NCBI GenBank assembly: GCA_039519185.1
Contig: CM076846.1
Location: forward strand, 109,774,442 to 109,838,441
Length of the DNA: 64,000 nt
Source of the DNA: Astragalus membranaceus
Lineage: Eukaryota; Streptophyta; Magnoliopsida; Fabales; Fabaceae
Direction: 5' to 3'
Shown: in pieces, positions 20,869-33,052 of the stretch
How the letters are laid out: every line of letters starts with the position of its first letter
How positions within the stretch are numbered: position 1 is the first letter of the stretch
The notes under the pieces: generated by a model
What the model was told of the DNA's origin: nothing
What the model saw: the letters and a program-made list of their open reading frames with translations, nothing else
Databases searched by the model: none
Position numbers and translations under genes: made by a program

Positions 20869-21693
20869 TAGGGTGTCAAAATGGATGGATTATAATGGAT
20901 GGATCGGAGAAATCCATTTAAAAATTTATATCCATTAGGATTGTACCAAATAAATCCAATCCAATCCAATCCATCCATTGATAAAAAAAGTCCATCCAAT
21001 CTATCAATTAACAACTTTTTTATGGATGGATATCCAATCCATCCACTAATATCTTTAAAACATAAAAAAATCTTTTAATAAAAAAACATTTTTATGAAAA
21101 AAAATTATATATTTCTTAATTTTTTTTAATACTACAACAATTTAATTTTTTATATTTATAAATATATATATATATATATAAAATATTGTTAATATATAAA
21201 TATATATTATATATAATATAAATATATATTTATATATGTGGTGGTGGCAGGCGGCGGCGGAACTCCGATGGCCAACGCGGCGGCCGACGACGAGCTCTGG
21301 CAGCCGGGGTGGTCTTAGGCGGCAGTCACGGCAGCTCTTCGACGGGCGGCGGCTGCTATTTATTTTAATATAGTTAAATATATATATATATATATTTGTT
21401 GTTCTGAATTTTTAAAAATAAAACAATTTCTGGAAAAAAAATTTAAAATTGAAAAGTATTTTTAAAAATCTTTTTTGTAAAAAAGTATTTTTTTAATAAT
21501 TATCCAATAAATTTTGATTTTGTACTTATTGATAATGCACTGGACTTAAAAAAATTAATGGATGGATCACAACCATCCACAAATCAAGTGGATGGATCCA
21601 ATCCAATCTATTAATATTTTTTTTTGTAACACACGGATTTGATAGATTTTGTATAGACGGACCGTAGACAAATGGATCAATTTGACACCGCTA
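20869..21693. mobile_element. Non-autonomous hAT element, 825 bp
   Basis: Inverted ends TAGGGTGTCAAAATGG and (rc) TAGCGGTGTCAAATTG, with 8-bp flanks CTTTAGAA (20861-20868) and GTTTAGAA (21694-21701), 7 of 8 matching. Subterminal regions are full of GGATGGAT and ATCCAATCC motifs. A GC-rich block (21238-21357) interrupts the otherwise AT-rich centre. Confidence 0.8.
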
Positions 21694-21889
21694 GTTTAGA
21701 ACATATATCTTTATTAAATGTGAGTCGGTGATAATTGAAAATGGATCGATCGTTGGCACCCTTTATATAGAAAGTTGTTACACTCACTCATCCGATATTA
21801 TGTTTTATATACTTCCTTAGAATTTGCTAGCTGCCTAGCTCTCTTCAATTATGTTATTTCCACTGTGACAGACTATACGTAACTTGCAG

Positions 21890-22225
21890 TGTTGGGTGGA
21901 CTGTAGTTGGTAGGTCACCTGCTGTCTAGTCGGAGGTTAATACGAGCCCGGAAAGGGTACCTGCGAAGCCACTCCGACGCTCAAGTCAGTATTGAGAATA
22001 GATGAGTGATTTAGCTTGGAATGATAATCTACCTTGTTATGGCAATGTGAGCTGGTATTTATAGGAATTCGTGTCCGTTGTGAGCCATCAGATTGATAGA
22101 GTTGATCTGAGTCATCCAAGTTTGATAACCACAATTGGGCTTGCATATGGTGGATATTGATGAAAGTGATCGGGCCAATCCATGTCCAAATGCTGAATGA
22201 GCCTCTTGGTCCAGTCCAGAACACG
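21890..22225 (-). repeat. Solo or partial LTR related to the gag-only family
   Basis: It shares GGGTACCTGCGAAGCCACTC and GACGCTCAAGTCAG with the LTRs at 10086 and 16663, in the same relative order, and has a TATTTATA (rc TATA box) near 22050. The rest is diverged and I see no target duplication. Confidence 0.5.
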
Positions 22226-22668
22226 TTCTAAAAAAACTAGTTGCCACGCGTAAGACCTAGTTTAACTAGTAAATGTTGAAATACTTGGGCTGAATATCAG
22301 GTTTTTGTGGGCTCATACCCGAGACCTCGTGGTTGTGTGTATTTGAGTTTTAAGTAACACTTGCTTAAAACCTAAAATCAATTGATTATCACCGAGGCCC
22401 TAAGGTATATTCCGTTCATCCAACTTGCTTAATTTTCTATTTTTTTAAAGCTCTCCACATATAGTTTGAGTCGAAACAGACACACCAATGCAATTGAGCA
22501 GACAATTAATGTTTTTTTGTGTATCTATTTTTTATTCACAAAACTCGAATATGAGACTTTGTTTAAAGAGAGTCAAACGACGATTTGCCAGTTAGCCCAC
22601 ACCATTGTTGGTAACATATATGCTCAAATTTGTATTCGTCCCTTTATCACTTAGAAATATTTTTCATA

Positions 22669-22700
22669 TGAACTACAAGAAAAACAATAATTATCGACAG
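22669..22700. repeat. CACTA-like element terminus (one end only)
   Basis: ACTACAAGAAAAAC resembles the conserved CACTACAAGAAAA end of plant CACTA elements, followed by GACAG/GACGG subterminal motifs to about 22770. The first C is G here, and the other end was not found. Confidence 0.45.
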
Positions 22701-23455
22701 GCAAATTAATGTCATTGATAAGACCAAAAGTTGTTAGTAATCAAATGTTTTTGACGGATTACCGACGGGTTATACTGCATGGAATATGGACAAGACATAT
22801 CATAATAATAACTAAAAAAATCTGCAGTTTTCCATATGCTTGTGTCTCCAAAATATAAGGAATATTAGTCTTTTTCACGTTTCGGCATAAAGCAAATGGG
22901 GCTTTGATGAACACTCATTATTTACACAACTTGGTAATTTGAATATCTTTGCCAACCCGTTTGTCTTTGTCAAATTTAGACAATTGAAAACCCTACATCG
23001 AATGCGAAAATGATTCTATATATCAACATTATGCATTATTTAGTGCTTTCAGAAAATCATAATGTACAAAATTGCCTTTCAATGGAGGAAAAGGCATATT
23101 TCCATTTTGGCATTGGACCATATGTTGCACGCCTGCATATTAATCGTTTGAAGGTAACATGGTTGTGGCCAACTGGAAATTTTCTTACAAATTACACATT
23201 ATTGGACAGGTAATTGGCCAATCGTGGGGTCCAAGGTGTGTTTAGATCCTCTCATTTCCTCCTTCCTCTCCATCACAAAATATAAAGGTGAGAGAAGAGA
23301 GAAAATGATTAAAAAAATAAAAAATAATAATGAGAGAGAATGAAATTAAGAGAGAGAGATAGAGAGGATGGAGAGAGATGTAGGGTTAGTGGGAAGGAGA
23401 TGATCCAAGTCCGTCCAAGGCCGTGTAAAGAAATAAATTTGCAAGATAGTTTTTC

Positions 23456-23669
23456 GGGTGCTTCTAAGGTGAGAGAGCAAATCAAATCCCTCACCGGTGA
23501 AACACTAAAATTGACGCTTGGATATTGTTTAAAATGCTATGAATGGTTAAGATTGAATCAACCAATATTAAATCTCCACCATTGATGAGTTTTTATACTA
23601 CATCCAACGGTCAGTTTTAGTGTTTCATCGGTGAAAGATTTAATTTGCTCTTTCACCCTAGAAGCACCC
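23456..23669. mobile_element. Mutator-type MITE, 214 bp
   Basis: Inverted repeats of about 70 bp start GGGTGCTTCTAAGGTGAGAG and (rc) GGGTGCTTCTAGGGTGAAAG. A perfect 9-bp duplication TAGTTTTTC flanks it (23447-23455 and 23670-23678). No coding capacity. Confidence 0.93.
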
Positions 23670-24693
23670 TAGTTTTTCAAAGTAAATAAAATTGAAAAGA
23701 AAATGCTTCAAAAAAAAATTGAAAAGAAAAAGAATTGATATCAATTGTCTTCTTTGGGTATCTGACAAATCGTTTCTAGTCTTCAAAACAACTAAGAAAA
23801 AAAGAAAAGGAGAGGAAAAAAAATGAGAGAGCTCAAAATTTAAAGTGAAAATTAAAATTCTAGAATATTTAGTTAGTACATTTTAGGAAATTTTAAAAGT
23901 GATTACGTTTTAACTAAATACTTGTTCACATCACCAATATTCGAATCAAAAACGGACTCAAGATTGATAAAATGAACAAATTCGAAGATAAAATAGTAAA
24001 AAGGACTTAAAAGAAACACGCAAATCAAACCCATGAAGGAATGATATCATGAATCTTTTAAGCAGAAAAAGCATAAAGAAAATAAAAGTAAAAATATGAA
24101 AGAAAATACTGGAATTCAAAATGGTTGGTTGGGAACATTGCACTGACCCGTTGTGGGACTAAAGATTTTTAGAGTACTGACGAGTTCTAACCCTTATTAG
24201 AATGATCTTACAAGTATATATAGGCAAAACACATAGTAACTTCCTAATTACAGAGATCATGACAAGTGTCTTCTAGAATAACTTCCCTAATCTCTGATTA
24301 ACACTTGTCTTATTTGAAATAATAAGCAAACCACGAATAACCAACTAATAACTTCCTTGTCACAACTTGCATCAAACCACCAAGTCCTTCAATATGCACT
24401 TTGCTCTGTATTTGCTCCATGAACCAGCAAGCCAACTATATCTTTGACATAGTTAAAAAATGTATTTTTCAACATTAACATTATTATAATTATTTTGGTT
24501 TTTCCAGTTGCATATGATTTCCCAATTGCTAATTATGTTAATTAGCTCTAATAACAATTAAATGTACCATTCTCAAGTTTATATATTTTGAGTAATGACA
24601 GTATTTCAAGAGGAAATGGAGCAAGGATGCACAAAGTGTATAAATGGAAAGGTTCATCTACCTTGCTTGAATGAACGATAACCTTTCAATTAT

Positions 24694-24832
24694 TTTATTT
24701 TTGATAAGCAATGTTAGTGGGGTGGAGGAATGTTAGTTTCCGGGGTTTGAACCCAAGACCTCCTTCTTACACTCTTTTGGTGCACTTCTTCAATATCCTT
24801 TAGCTCGCCAACTGAGCTACCTACTTGGGATA
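24694..24832 (-). mobile_element. tRNA-derived SINE, 139 bp
   Basis: A perfect 16-bp target duplication ATAACCTTTCAATTAT flanks it (24678-24693 and 24833-24848). On the minus strand the head reads GTAGCTCAGTTGGCGAGCT (A box) and GGTTCAAACCC (B box), very like a tRNA gene. The tail is TTGATAAAAAT-like. Two relatives are at 58494 and 58738. Confidence 0.92.
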
Positions 24833-24848
24833 ATAACCTTTCAATTAT

Positions 24849-27060
24849 AATTCGGTATTGGATACGTTAACCTTGCCACACTAATATAAATTGACCATGT
24901 TATCCTTTTAGCATTACGTTTATCATGTTGGAAAAGAATATCTGAAGTAGGGTTACTATCTTTTTATGATTACAGAAGTACGGTTACTTTGAGAAAAGGA
25001 AAAAATGAGCTTCTTTCACATAAATTAAACTATTGTATTTTTTTGAAGAAAAGTACTAAATGCTTTCTAAAAATTTTTACTTCAAAACTCCTATATAGCT
25101 ATTAAAATTATTTAAATATGCTTCCTTAAAAAATTAATTATTGTTAAATAAGTAAACGGGGCCCTCTCTAACTCATCGAGCTACCGACATTTGTTGTAAT
25201 GAGTTCATTTTTGTTTTAATGATGATAACAAGAAAATTCTATCCGCCACACATAATAAAGTATGAACACTTATTATGATGCCAGTTGCACCCAATTCCCG
25301 CACGAGAAGCATAATTGATCAGTGACCATTTTAAAAAGGAGAAAGAAAAATAAGAGAAAATTAAGGAAGTAGTTAATGGAGGTTTGAACTCGCAATTAAG
25401 CTGTCAATACAAGTCTTAGAGAAAATTGAAATAATAAAATGTTGCGTTTTGAATTGATTGTCAAATGACCTTTTATTTTTAACAAAATGAGATTTGGATG
25501 GACATTTCAAAATGGTTGTAAGTTTAACCGATTCAAAAAGGTATGTTGTTAGCCGTTAATTAATTAATTAATTAATTCAAAATCTCTTAAATACCACATG
25601 TGAAAAATATGACTCGGTCACACAACTGATTCAAAAGATTCAATTTAACTGATTCAAAGGTCTTTTCAGCACTAGTCTTACACACTAGTGCTTGGAGTAA
25701 ACTTTATGGATTCAGACTAATATCAAAACATATTTGTTCAGACATCTTCTTTCCAAGTTTTGGCAAGTGAGCCTTCACGATTTTGGCTTTTTTGGTTAAT
25801 AGACATCTCGGTGGGTTAAGGTCGTAGGTGTTTATAAACTACCTTTGGCCTTGACTCCCCAGTAATGTGTGACTTTTTGGTGTACCAGAACACTAGCCCC
25901 TCAATCAATGTAGGTCCCCTATCTGGACTTGCAGTCAAAACATTGGCGCAATACATAAGGGTCCAACTGACCCTTTGGCCTTGATTGAGTTTGAGGGGCT
26001 ACTGTTTCGGTGCATCAATAAGTCTCATATTGCTTGAGAATCAAAGGTCAACCATTATATTAATCTATATGAAACTAACATGATGTCACAGAGACATTGT
26101 GATGGAGCTTACACATGATGTTACCAAAAGAAATGTGATCAAGTGCAGGGACGGAGGAAGATATTCATATTAGAGTCATATCAAGCAAGTGAATAAATGT
26201 TGGCTTAGGTAATATGTATTGTACCAAGCTGAATCTAAATCATAGTTTGAACACCTAAAAATCGTGGTTAATCACATTGAAATTTGTAGTTAATGAAATT
26301 ACATTGATAGTTAATGATTTTCGATTCATGGTAAATCTACTTCTTTTGACAAACAGATGGTAAATCTGTTAATCATGTACTAAAAATAATTAACCATGCA
26401 TTTGAACTGTGTTCACCATTTATTTTAGTGTCAAATTTTGTTATCGATTTTGTGTTTCAAAAAATCATTTCTCAAGCAAATCATCTTAATTGATAAACTC
26501 TAATAGTTAAGAAGTTAGTTTATCGATCTAATTTGTTGGATCTTTTTTTTCCTCTTATGAGCAAGTCTTAGACCAAATTGTTAGTAATGAGAAATCTAAA
26601 TTTTACACCGAACATCTCGCTCTCTCGTATCAATGCCATCTCAGAGTTGCTTGGTTTTTTTTAAGGGTGCTACCCCTTTAATTATCTTGGTGTTCTTTAA
26701 TTTTATTAAAATGTAAGGCTCGGAAAATTCATTTATTACATATTGCGGATAGAATAAAGGCTAAACTATTCTCATGAAAAGTTTCTTTATTAATTATCTA
26801 TTGTGGGTAGAGTTCAACTTGTAAACTCTCATTCTTAGCATGTTGGGTTACAACTTTCTTATTTATATTTGGCCTGCTAATTTTCTCAATTCCTTGATTA
26901 GGCATTTTTGTATTTTTTTTCAATCAAGTGTATATTTTCTCAAAAATGAAACAACAAATAGCTCCTGGCGGGATTTTGAACCATGTACCTTAATATTGGC
27001 ACGTGTAAAATTAACCACCGAACCACATGAAGCAAATGAATAAAGAAAGAAATAGTTTTT
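24849..27060. other. AT-rich intergenic spacer
   Basis: No gene is supported. 25877-26015 holds an imperfect inverted repeat (TGGTGTACCAGAACACTAGC against a diverged copy ending near 26010), possibly a MITE core. 26950-27030 resembles a tRNA-derived SINE on the minus strand (GGTTCGGTGGTTAA, then GGTTCAAAATCCC) but lacks clear target duplicates. 25558-25578 is a (TTAA)n run. Confidence 0.45.
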
Positions 27061-27099
27061 AGATATTTGTTATTCACCGAACCTCAAGATATATCCGTC

Positions 27100-28330
27100 A
27101 TTGATCCCTGTGGACCTTATCACGCATTTCCCCTATTTTCAATATGAAATTCAAGATTTAGTTGTTCCTTCTGCTTTGGTGGAGGATCGATTGATGTGAG
27201 ATTATTCTACTTCAGGTGACTTGACTTTTAAGGATGTTTTCCTCTTCCATAACCATATCCATGTACCTAGGGCAAGGGGTTCCTTAGACCAAGACTGTTT
27301 TGAAGAACTTTATTCCTCCTTCTAAATTATTTATTCTTTGGAGGATTCTTCATGATAAAATTCCAATATATGATCAACTTTGGACCACTGTTGTTTCTAT
27401 TTGTAGTCTTTGTGGTACTGTTTTCGAGACTCTCATCATCTTTTCCTTTCCTTCTCTTTTTCCAAACATATTTGGAGTTGGCTTGGAGGCATCATGAGCA
27501 TCCCTATAATTGACACCTCTTCATTTCAGAGCATTTTAGCCTTGACTTCTTATGGTTGGTGCTCTCAGTTGTTTGATATTATTTCAGTAGCTATTGTTAG
27601 TATTTTTGGGCTATATGGTACTGCAGGAACCAGACTAGATTTGATAATTATGTGACCCCCTTACGCTCGACTATCAATTTAATCCTTTCTAATTCCAATG
27701 TGGTCTTAGTAGGAAATTCTTCCAAAATCTTCTATATCATCCTCTGTTGCTGAGTTGACGATTATAAAGGCTTTCAATGTCAATGGTAATTATAAAAGTT
27801 CTCCTAACATCAAAGAGGTTATTTGGATTCCCCTACTCCCTATATGATAAAGTGAAATACATATGGTGTTGCAAAAGGTTGTCCTAGACCACCCGCCTAT
27901 GGTAGTATTTTTAGAGACAGAAGTGTTGATATTATTGGTTGTTTTTCTACATCCATTGGTATGAGCTATGTGTTTCATGTTGAGCATTTTTGGGGCGATG
28001 TTGGCTTTAGAAATTTCTTTTGATAAAGATTGGAAATTTTTGTGGTTAGAGTGTGATTCATAGTTAGTGCTTTCTGCCAGCAAGAATTGTAAAGCGGTAC
28101 TTTAAAAGCTGAGAAATAGATGGAGTATTCGTTTATTTATACTTAACTAGAGGGTTGAACTTTGTTTGCATTCACATTTATAGAAAGAGAAATGCATGTG
28201 CTGATAAGCTTGGTGGATATGGAACTAGTATAAGTGGCTTTGTTTGGTGAGACTTAATTCCCAATTCCATTGTTGAGGATTTTTTCAGGAATAGGCTAGG
28301 TTTGTCTAGCTATAGGTTTTAATAATTTCT
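27100..28330 (+). pseudogene. LINE ORF2 remnant: zf-RVT and RNase H parts
   Basis: Reading across frames gives VEDRLM, SGDLTFKDVFLF, then FIPPSKLFILWRILHDKIP, CSLCG and IWSWLGGI (the zinc-binding zf-RVT region of plant L1-type elements). After a further frameshift comes the RNase H part: EISFDKDWKFLWLECDS and KLRNRWS. Several in-frame stops and frameshifts break it. The endonuclease and RT parts are missing. Such sequences decay after 5'-truncated insertion. Confidence 0.8.
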
Positions 28331-28640
28331 TTCCTGGGGTTTGTGTTTTTTCTTTTTGATGGATTGGGCTTTCCTATTACTTTCAGTTTTTGGCGTGCTG
28401 CATATAATTGTTAATGGCTTTGACGGCAACCTGGTTAAAACGAGAGTCATTATAGTGATGTGTTTCCATGTATTATTGATATTCTCCATACTAATTTTTT
28501 TTAAATCAAATTGAGGTGAAAAAGCATCATTATGGCAAAGGATATTCTCCATACTAGGTTTATTTATTTTTCCTACGGGTTATATTGTAATTTTGTTCAT
28601 GAGTATCGACCTAATCCCCCATTTTTATTTGTTTTAATTT

Positions 28641-30147
28641 GGCAAAATTATAGTTTTGGTTCCCCTATTTTCAAAAATTCAGATATTTGGTCCCCCTATT
28701 TTAAAACTCAGACATTTAGTCCCTCTATTTTAAAAAAGTCAAAACATTTAGTCCAAAGAGGGTTTTTTCATTTTTTTCTGAATTGGCCTTCTGCCAAAAA
28801 AAAATGTTGACGTGGCTCTAATTAAATGACGTGGCAGCTGACTCAGCTTGTACACATCATTTAATGATACCACAAAATCAATCCACGTCATATTAATATA
28901 TTTATAATAATTAAAATAATTAAATAAACTATATTATTATTAATAATTATTAACACATTGAATTGTATCACTGGGAATCTGCAATTGAGTTCAAAACTAT
29001 TATTCTTCAAACCAGCACTAGTTATTCTCAATTATTCATCGCAATCCATCGCTGGGAATTTGCAATCGCAGCCGCGAGCACCAATTCTTCTCCAGAAACT
29101 TAGATTGTTCCAACATGATCTCATTTTTCTTTTCCAGAAACTGAAATTGAGAGCTAATCGAAAGGTAGAAGATGAAAACCTAGACACTGACTGTTCTTCG
29201 TTCGATCTAACTCCTAAAACAAATTGACGAAAGGTAGAAGAAGATGAACAACATTTCATAGTTCAGATTCCGGCAACAACAACATTCCTAAACACAGAAC
29301 CGGATGCAGTAAACCCAGTTCGATCCTAGGGTTTTGGGGGTCTGAATTGACAAAAGACAGAAGAAGATGAACAACATTCCATAACTCAGATTTTAGCAAA
29401 AGCAACATTCCTAAACCCAGAACCCGGTGCAGTAAACCCAATTCGATTCTAATTCGTTTTCTTCTTTGTATTTGTTTTCTCTTCTGATTTATTTTAGTCT
29501 ACTTCGATTTTGCTTCTAATTTGTCTCTTCTGCTTCGATTTTGCTTCTTATTCGTACTCCTTTGCTTCTGATTCATTTTTGCTTGAGTCGTTTTCCTTTG
29601 TTGTTGAAAACACGATTGTTCATGAATGAATGAAAATGCGATTGTTGCTCATTTTTGGACGGAAGCGATTGTTGAATGTTGTCCAACGCAATTTAGTTTT
29701 TTAAGTTTGTTGTTGATAGTGGGTGAGAAGAAGAGGAAGAAGAAGAAGAATAGAGGTTGAAGAAGGAGAGCTCGTGAAAAAATTAGGGTTTAAGTCAATC
29801 TGATGTGTTTTGTTTTAATTTCAATTTCAATTTCACTGTGTTAATTATTAATAATAATAATATAATTTATTTAATTATTTTAATTATATGAATCTGATGT
29901 GGATTGATTATGTGGCATCCTTAAATCATGTGTGCAAGTTGAGTCAGCTGCCACGTTATTTAATGAGAGCTACATCAGCATTTTTTTTTGCAAAAGGCTA
30001 ACTCAGCAAAAAAAAAATAAAAAATCTCTCTTTGGATTAAATGTTCTGAGTTTTTTAAAACACGAGGACTAAATATCTGAATTTTAAAATAGGGAGACGA
30101 AATGTCTGAATTTTTAAAAATAGGGAGACTAAAACTATAATTTAGCC
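28641..30147. mobile_element. Non-autonomous Mutator-like element, 1.5 kb
   Basis: Ends GGCAAAATTATAGTTTTGG and (rc) GGCTAAATTATAGTTTTAG, inverted similarity of roughly 300 bp on each side, and a perfect 9-bp duplication TTTTAATTT (28632-28640 and 30148-30156). ACGTGGC-type motifs occur in both arms. There is no transposase. The centre (28960-29800) is less AT-rich and may be captured host sequence, but I recognise no gene in it. Confidence 0.92.
29218..29450. repeat. Tandem duplication of about 120-130 bp inside the MULE
   Basis: AATTGACGAAAGGTAGAAGA and AATTGACAAAAGACAGAAGA each start a unit that continues through GAAGATGAACAACATT, ACATTCCTAAAC and GCAGTAAACCCA. Confidence 0.85.
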
Positions 30148-30156
30148 TTTTAATTT

Positions 30157-30776
30157 TTATTTCTTTATCAATAAATTTTTGGGGAGTACTCTTTTTTCTT
30201 ATTGATTTTTTCCAACAAAAGGAGAGTTTGTATATGGTTTTAATAAGACTTCTTTTTTTTTTCCTTAAAAAAATAGAAAAAGTTAGTTATGTTAAGTGGA
30301 GAATTGTTAATCCTTCTTCTGTCTTATGTTAAGCAATGTTAAGCAGACAACATATGTTAAGCAAGTTAAATAACTTCTCACCGACAATACCTCCTTAATT
30401 TTTCTGTGTAACTTATGACGTTGATCAATCGTAATCTTTTTTTTGATCAATCGTAATCTTTGTCCCCTCTGACCTCCACTTCTCTTTTGCCTTCATTTTT
30501 TTTTTGTGGAATATTCTCTTTTGTCTTCAATTTTATCGTCAAATATTTATCTTATTTTCCTTGCTTTTATCATTTTCATTTGAGCCATCTCACCCTTTCT
30601 CCTAGTGGCATGATAATTTACACAGCTTGATCCCACTTAAAGGAAGATAGTTAATAGATGGTGATATAGTGGAGTGGGCATATAGTACTCTTATAGTTAG
30701 CCCACATTTATTGTACAAAATATTCCACTCGTTGTAATCGTTTCTAGTGTGCAACAAAGCTATCCTATAACGAGTA
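30157..30776. other. Intergenic spacer, nothing recognised
   Basis: AT-rich, with a short direct repeat TTTGATCAATCGTAATCTTT near 30420-30460. No coding or RNA gene signal. Confidence 0.5.
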
Positions 30777-30947
30777 TAGATTCTCTACCTTGAGGACGGG
30801 AAAAGACACTCACATTTAGGTGAAAATAGGTATAAAGAGGAGAGAGAATATAGAAAAATATAGAGGGAAAATATGAGAGAAAATGAGAAATGCGAGAGAT
30901 AGAGACAAATGTACGTGTCTTTTCTCGCCCTCAAGATAGAAAATCTA
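30777..30947. mobile_element. MITE-like foldback element, 171 bp
   Basis: Inverted ends of about 33 bp: TAGATTCTCTACCTTGAGG (left) and rc TAGATTTTCTATCTTGAGG (right), both followed by GCGGGAAAAGACAC-like sequence. The target duplication and superfamily are unclear. Confidence 0.7.
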
Positions 30948-32406
30948 TTTCCCCCTATGATAGCTTCAGAAGCAGCGCCCACGAGGGATTCAACAGATAG
31001 TGGACAATAAAAATATAAGTAGAAAATAAATTTATTTAGAATAAAAAGAAATTAGATGGCGTATATTTTTTAGTTTTGGTTGAAACGTGCAAAAACATTA
31101 GACTTATGAGTATGGAAAATGCTACTTCTAGTGAAAGAGTAGCCCGTGAAATTTCTCAAATTGTTCTCATTGGTCATATACAGGTGAATTCTTTTCTTAG
31201 AAGAAAGTCACGTTACCAACTCTCCGAACACCATAATCGTGAAGTATATAATATTTACTTAAATATGATCATGACCAATAACATTGCAAATCCCTTTTGA
31301 AAAAGAAAAAAAAAATCAAGGAGGGAGGTATGATAATGCACGTACTCTATTTAATTTGATTCTATCTCCCACTAAACCTTTGAGGGTGTAAATCAAATAG
31401 TTGTTGCAATTCATTAATGGTATATGTGCACAAATGAGATCATGATTTTGCAAGCCCAAAAGGTTGTTGGGGTTTACTAATTCCGCCATGATAAATTGAT
31501 AATGTTGATAAATAATGAACAATATGACCAAAAACTTCCCAACGGCAATCATAAAGAAGACATGTGCCTTTGTTTTCCCTTTAATGTGCGGGCCTCACAA
31601 TTTTATTGTCATGTGCTCGTTTTAGTCATTGAAAATTTGAATACCACTAAGATAAGAATAGTATCTCATAATGAATTGTGGGCTATTATGGTCACTTAGG
31701 GACCAAATCAATAGACTGCCATACAAAGCATAAAATGTTAATGAAAGTGTCTTCCCTATATTCAAACCAAGTAGTAATCAATGACATGCTAGCACATGTA
31801 TACTGCTTTCAGTTTTTTGTCAGCATTGAGTCATTGACTATGCTAATGCCAAAGGAGAATCTGTTGTTGCAAACTAATTTTTCTGTCATATAACCTACTT
31901 TTAAATTGCAACTGGTGGACTATGGTATTAATAGTAGTTGATCAAGTATTTTAGTTCAAAATTGAAATAGCTCAAAATTTTAGTTCAAAATTTTGAACTA
32001 AAAGTATTTTAATTTCCCTCAAAAATTACATTACCTCAAAAAAATAAAATTACATTACCTCAAAAAAATACACCATCCATATATGCATAAACTTCATTTA
32101 CATCTGCCAAGTGAACTAGTAAGACTCAAACCCATGACATGACCTACCTCTTGAAGTTATATAGACTGTTTTTGTAACCAGCCATGGGGAGCTTACTAAA
32201 ACAAGTTGAAAAATAACTTACAAGCATGCCATCAACTATTTTCATAAGCTCTCAAATGGCTATAAATTAAGACAAGCCAACAAAACTCTTTCAATTTTTT
32301 GCAATGTTTCTGATTCCCTTTAATTTTTCCCTACAATGAGAAAGCACTAAGGGTATGTTTTGTAGAGTGCCCCAATTAGACCCTTTTCCCTACAATGAGA
32401 AAGCAC
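30948..32406. other. AT-rich intergenic spacer
   Basis: No gene is supported; the short ORFs here have no recognisable similarity. A 34-bp direct repeat starting CCCTACAATGAGAAAGCACT lies at about 32329 and 32388, the second copy abutting the Tourist-like MITE. Confidence 0.45.
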
Positions 32407-32409
32407 TAA

Positions 32410-32681
32410 GGGTATGTTTTGGCCTTTTGGGTGAGGGTTTTGGGAGGAGAAGAGAAGACTTATTTTTCAAATCTAAATTGAGTAAACTATAAAATGTCAA
32501 TAAGCATAAATGAAATGTAAATTGAGAAGGGATATTGTTATAATTTGTTATCTATCATATTATTCTTTTACTTCTTTAGAATCTCAAATGCATATTAAAA
32601 TATAGACTAATCTTTTCTAAGTCTTCCCCACCCCACCCCACCCCTCCCCTCCCCTCCCAAAACCTCCACCCAAACATACCC
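32410..32681. mobile_element. Tourist-like (PIF/Harbinger) MITE, 272 bp
   Basis: Ends GGGTATGTTTTGG and (rc) GGGTATGTTTGGG, flanked by the 3-bp duplication TAA (32407-32409 and 32682-32684). The inner arms GGTTTTGGGAGG are also inverted. Confidence 0.8.
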
Positions 32682-33052
32682 TAAAGTAATCATGCATCAG
32701 TTGAACATAAATATAAGTACTTAAGGCAGAGATAGGATTACATCAAGTATAAAGTTTGGACTTCCTTATATAATATTTTAGTACATATTGTCTGAAAGGT
32801 AGACAAAGATGCAATCCATGCTTAAATATAGCAAAACAAAAAGCAAGATTTGGAAGCAAATTCCTTTATCTTTCATTTAAAGCTATGCCCATCATCTGTT
32901 CAGTGGTTTAACCTACAAGAACCACTGACTCAGTTGTAAGAAATAACCATTGATACCCATGCTTCCAAATCTCTCTTCCTAGGTAGACTTTTTTGCTGGA
33001 TCTGTTTTATTCTCATTACAACACAGCAGAAGTTGCAAAATATCTCAACAAG

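Noticed and set aside
24694..24832. A tRNA gene suggested by the A and B boxes
   Set aside because: The boxes are tRNA-like, but there is no full cloverleaf, and the 16-bp flanking duplication shows a SINE insertion.
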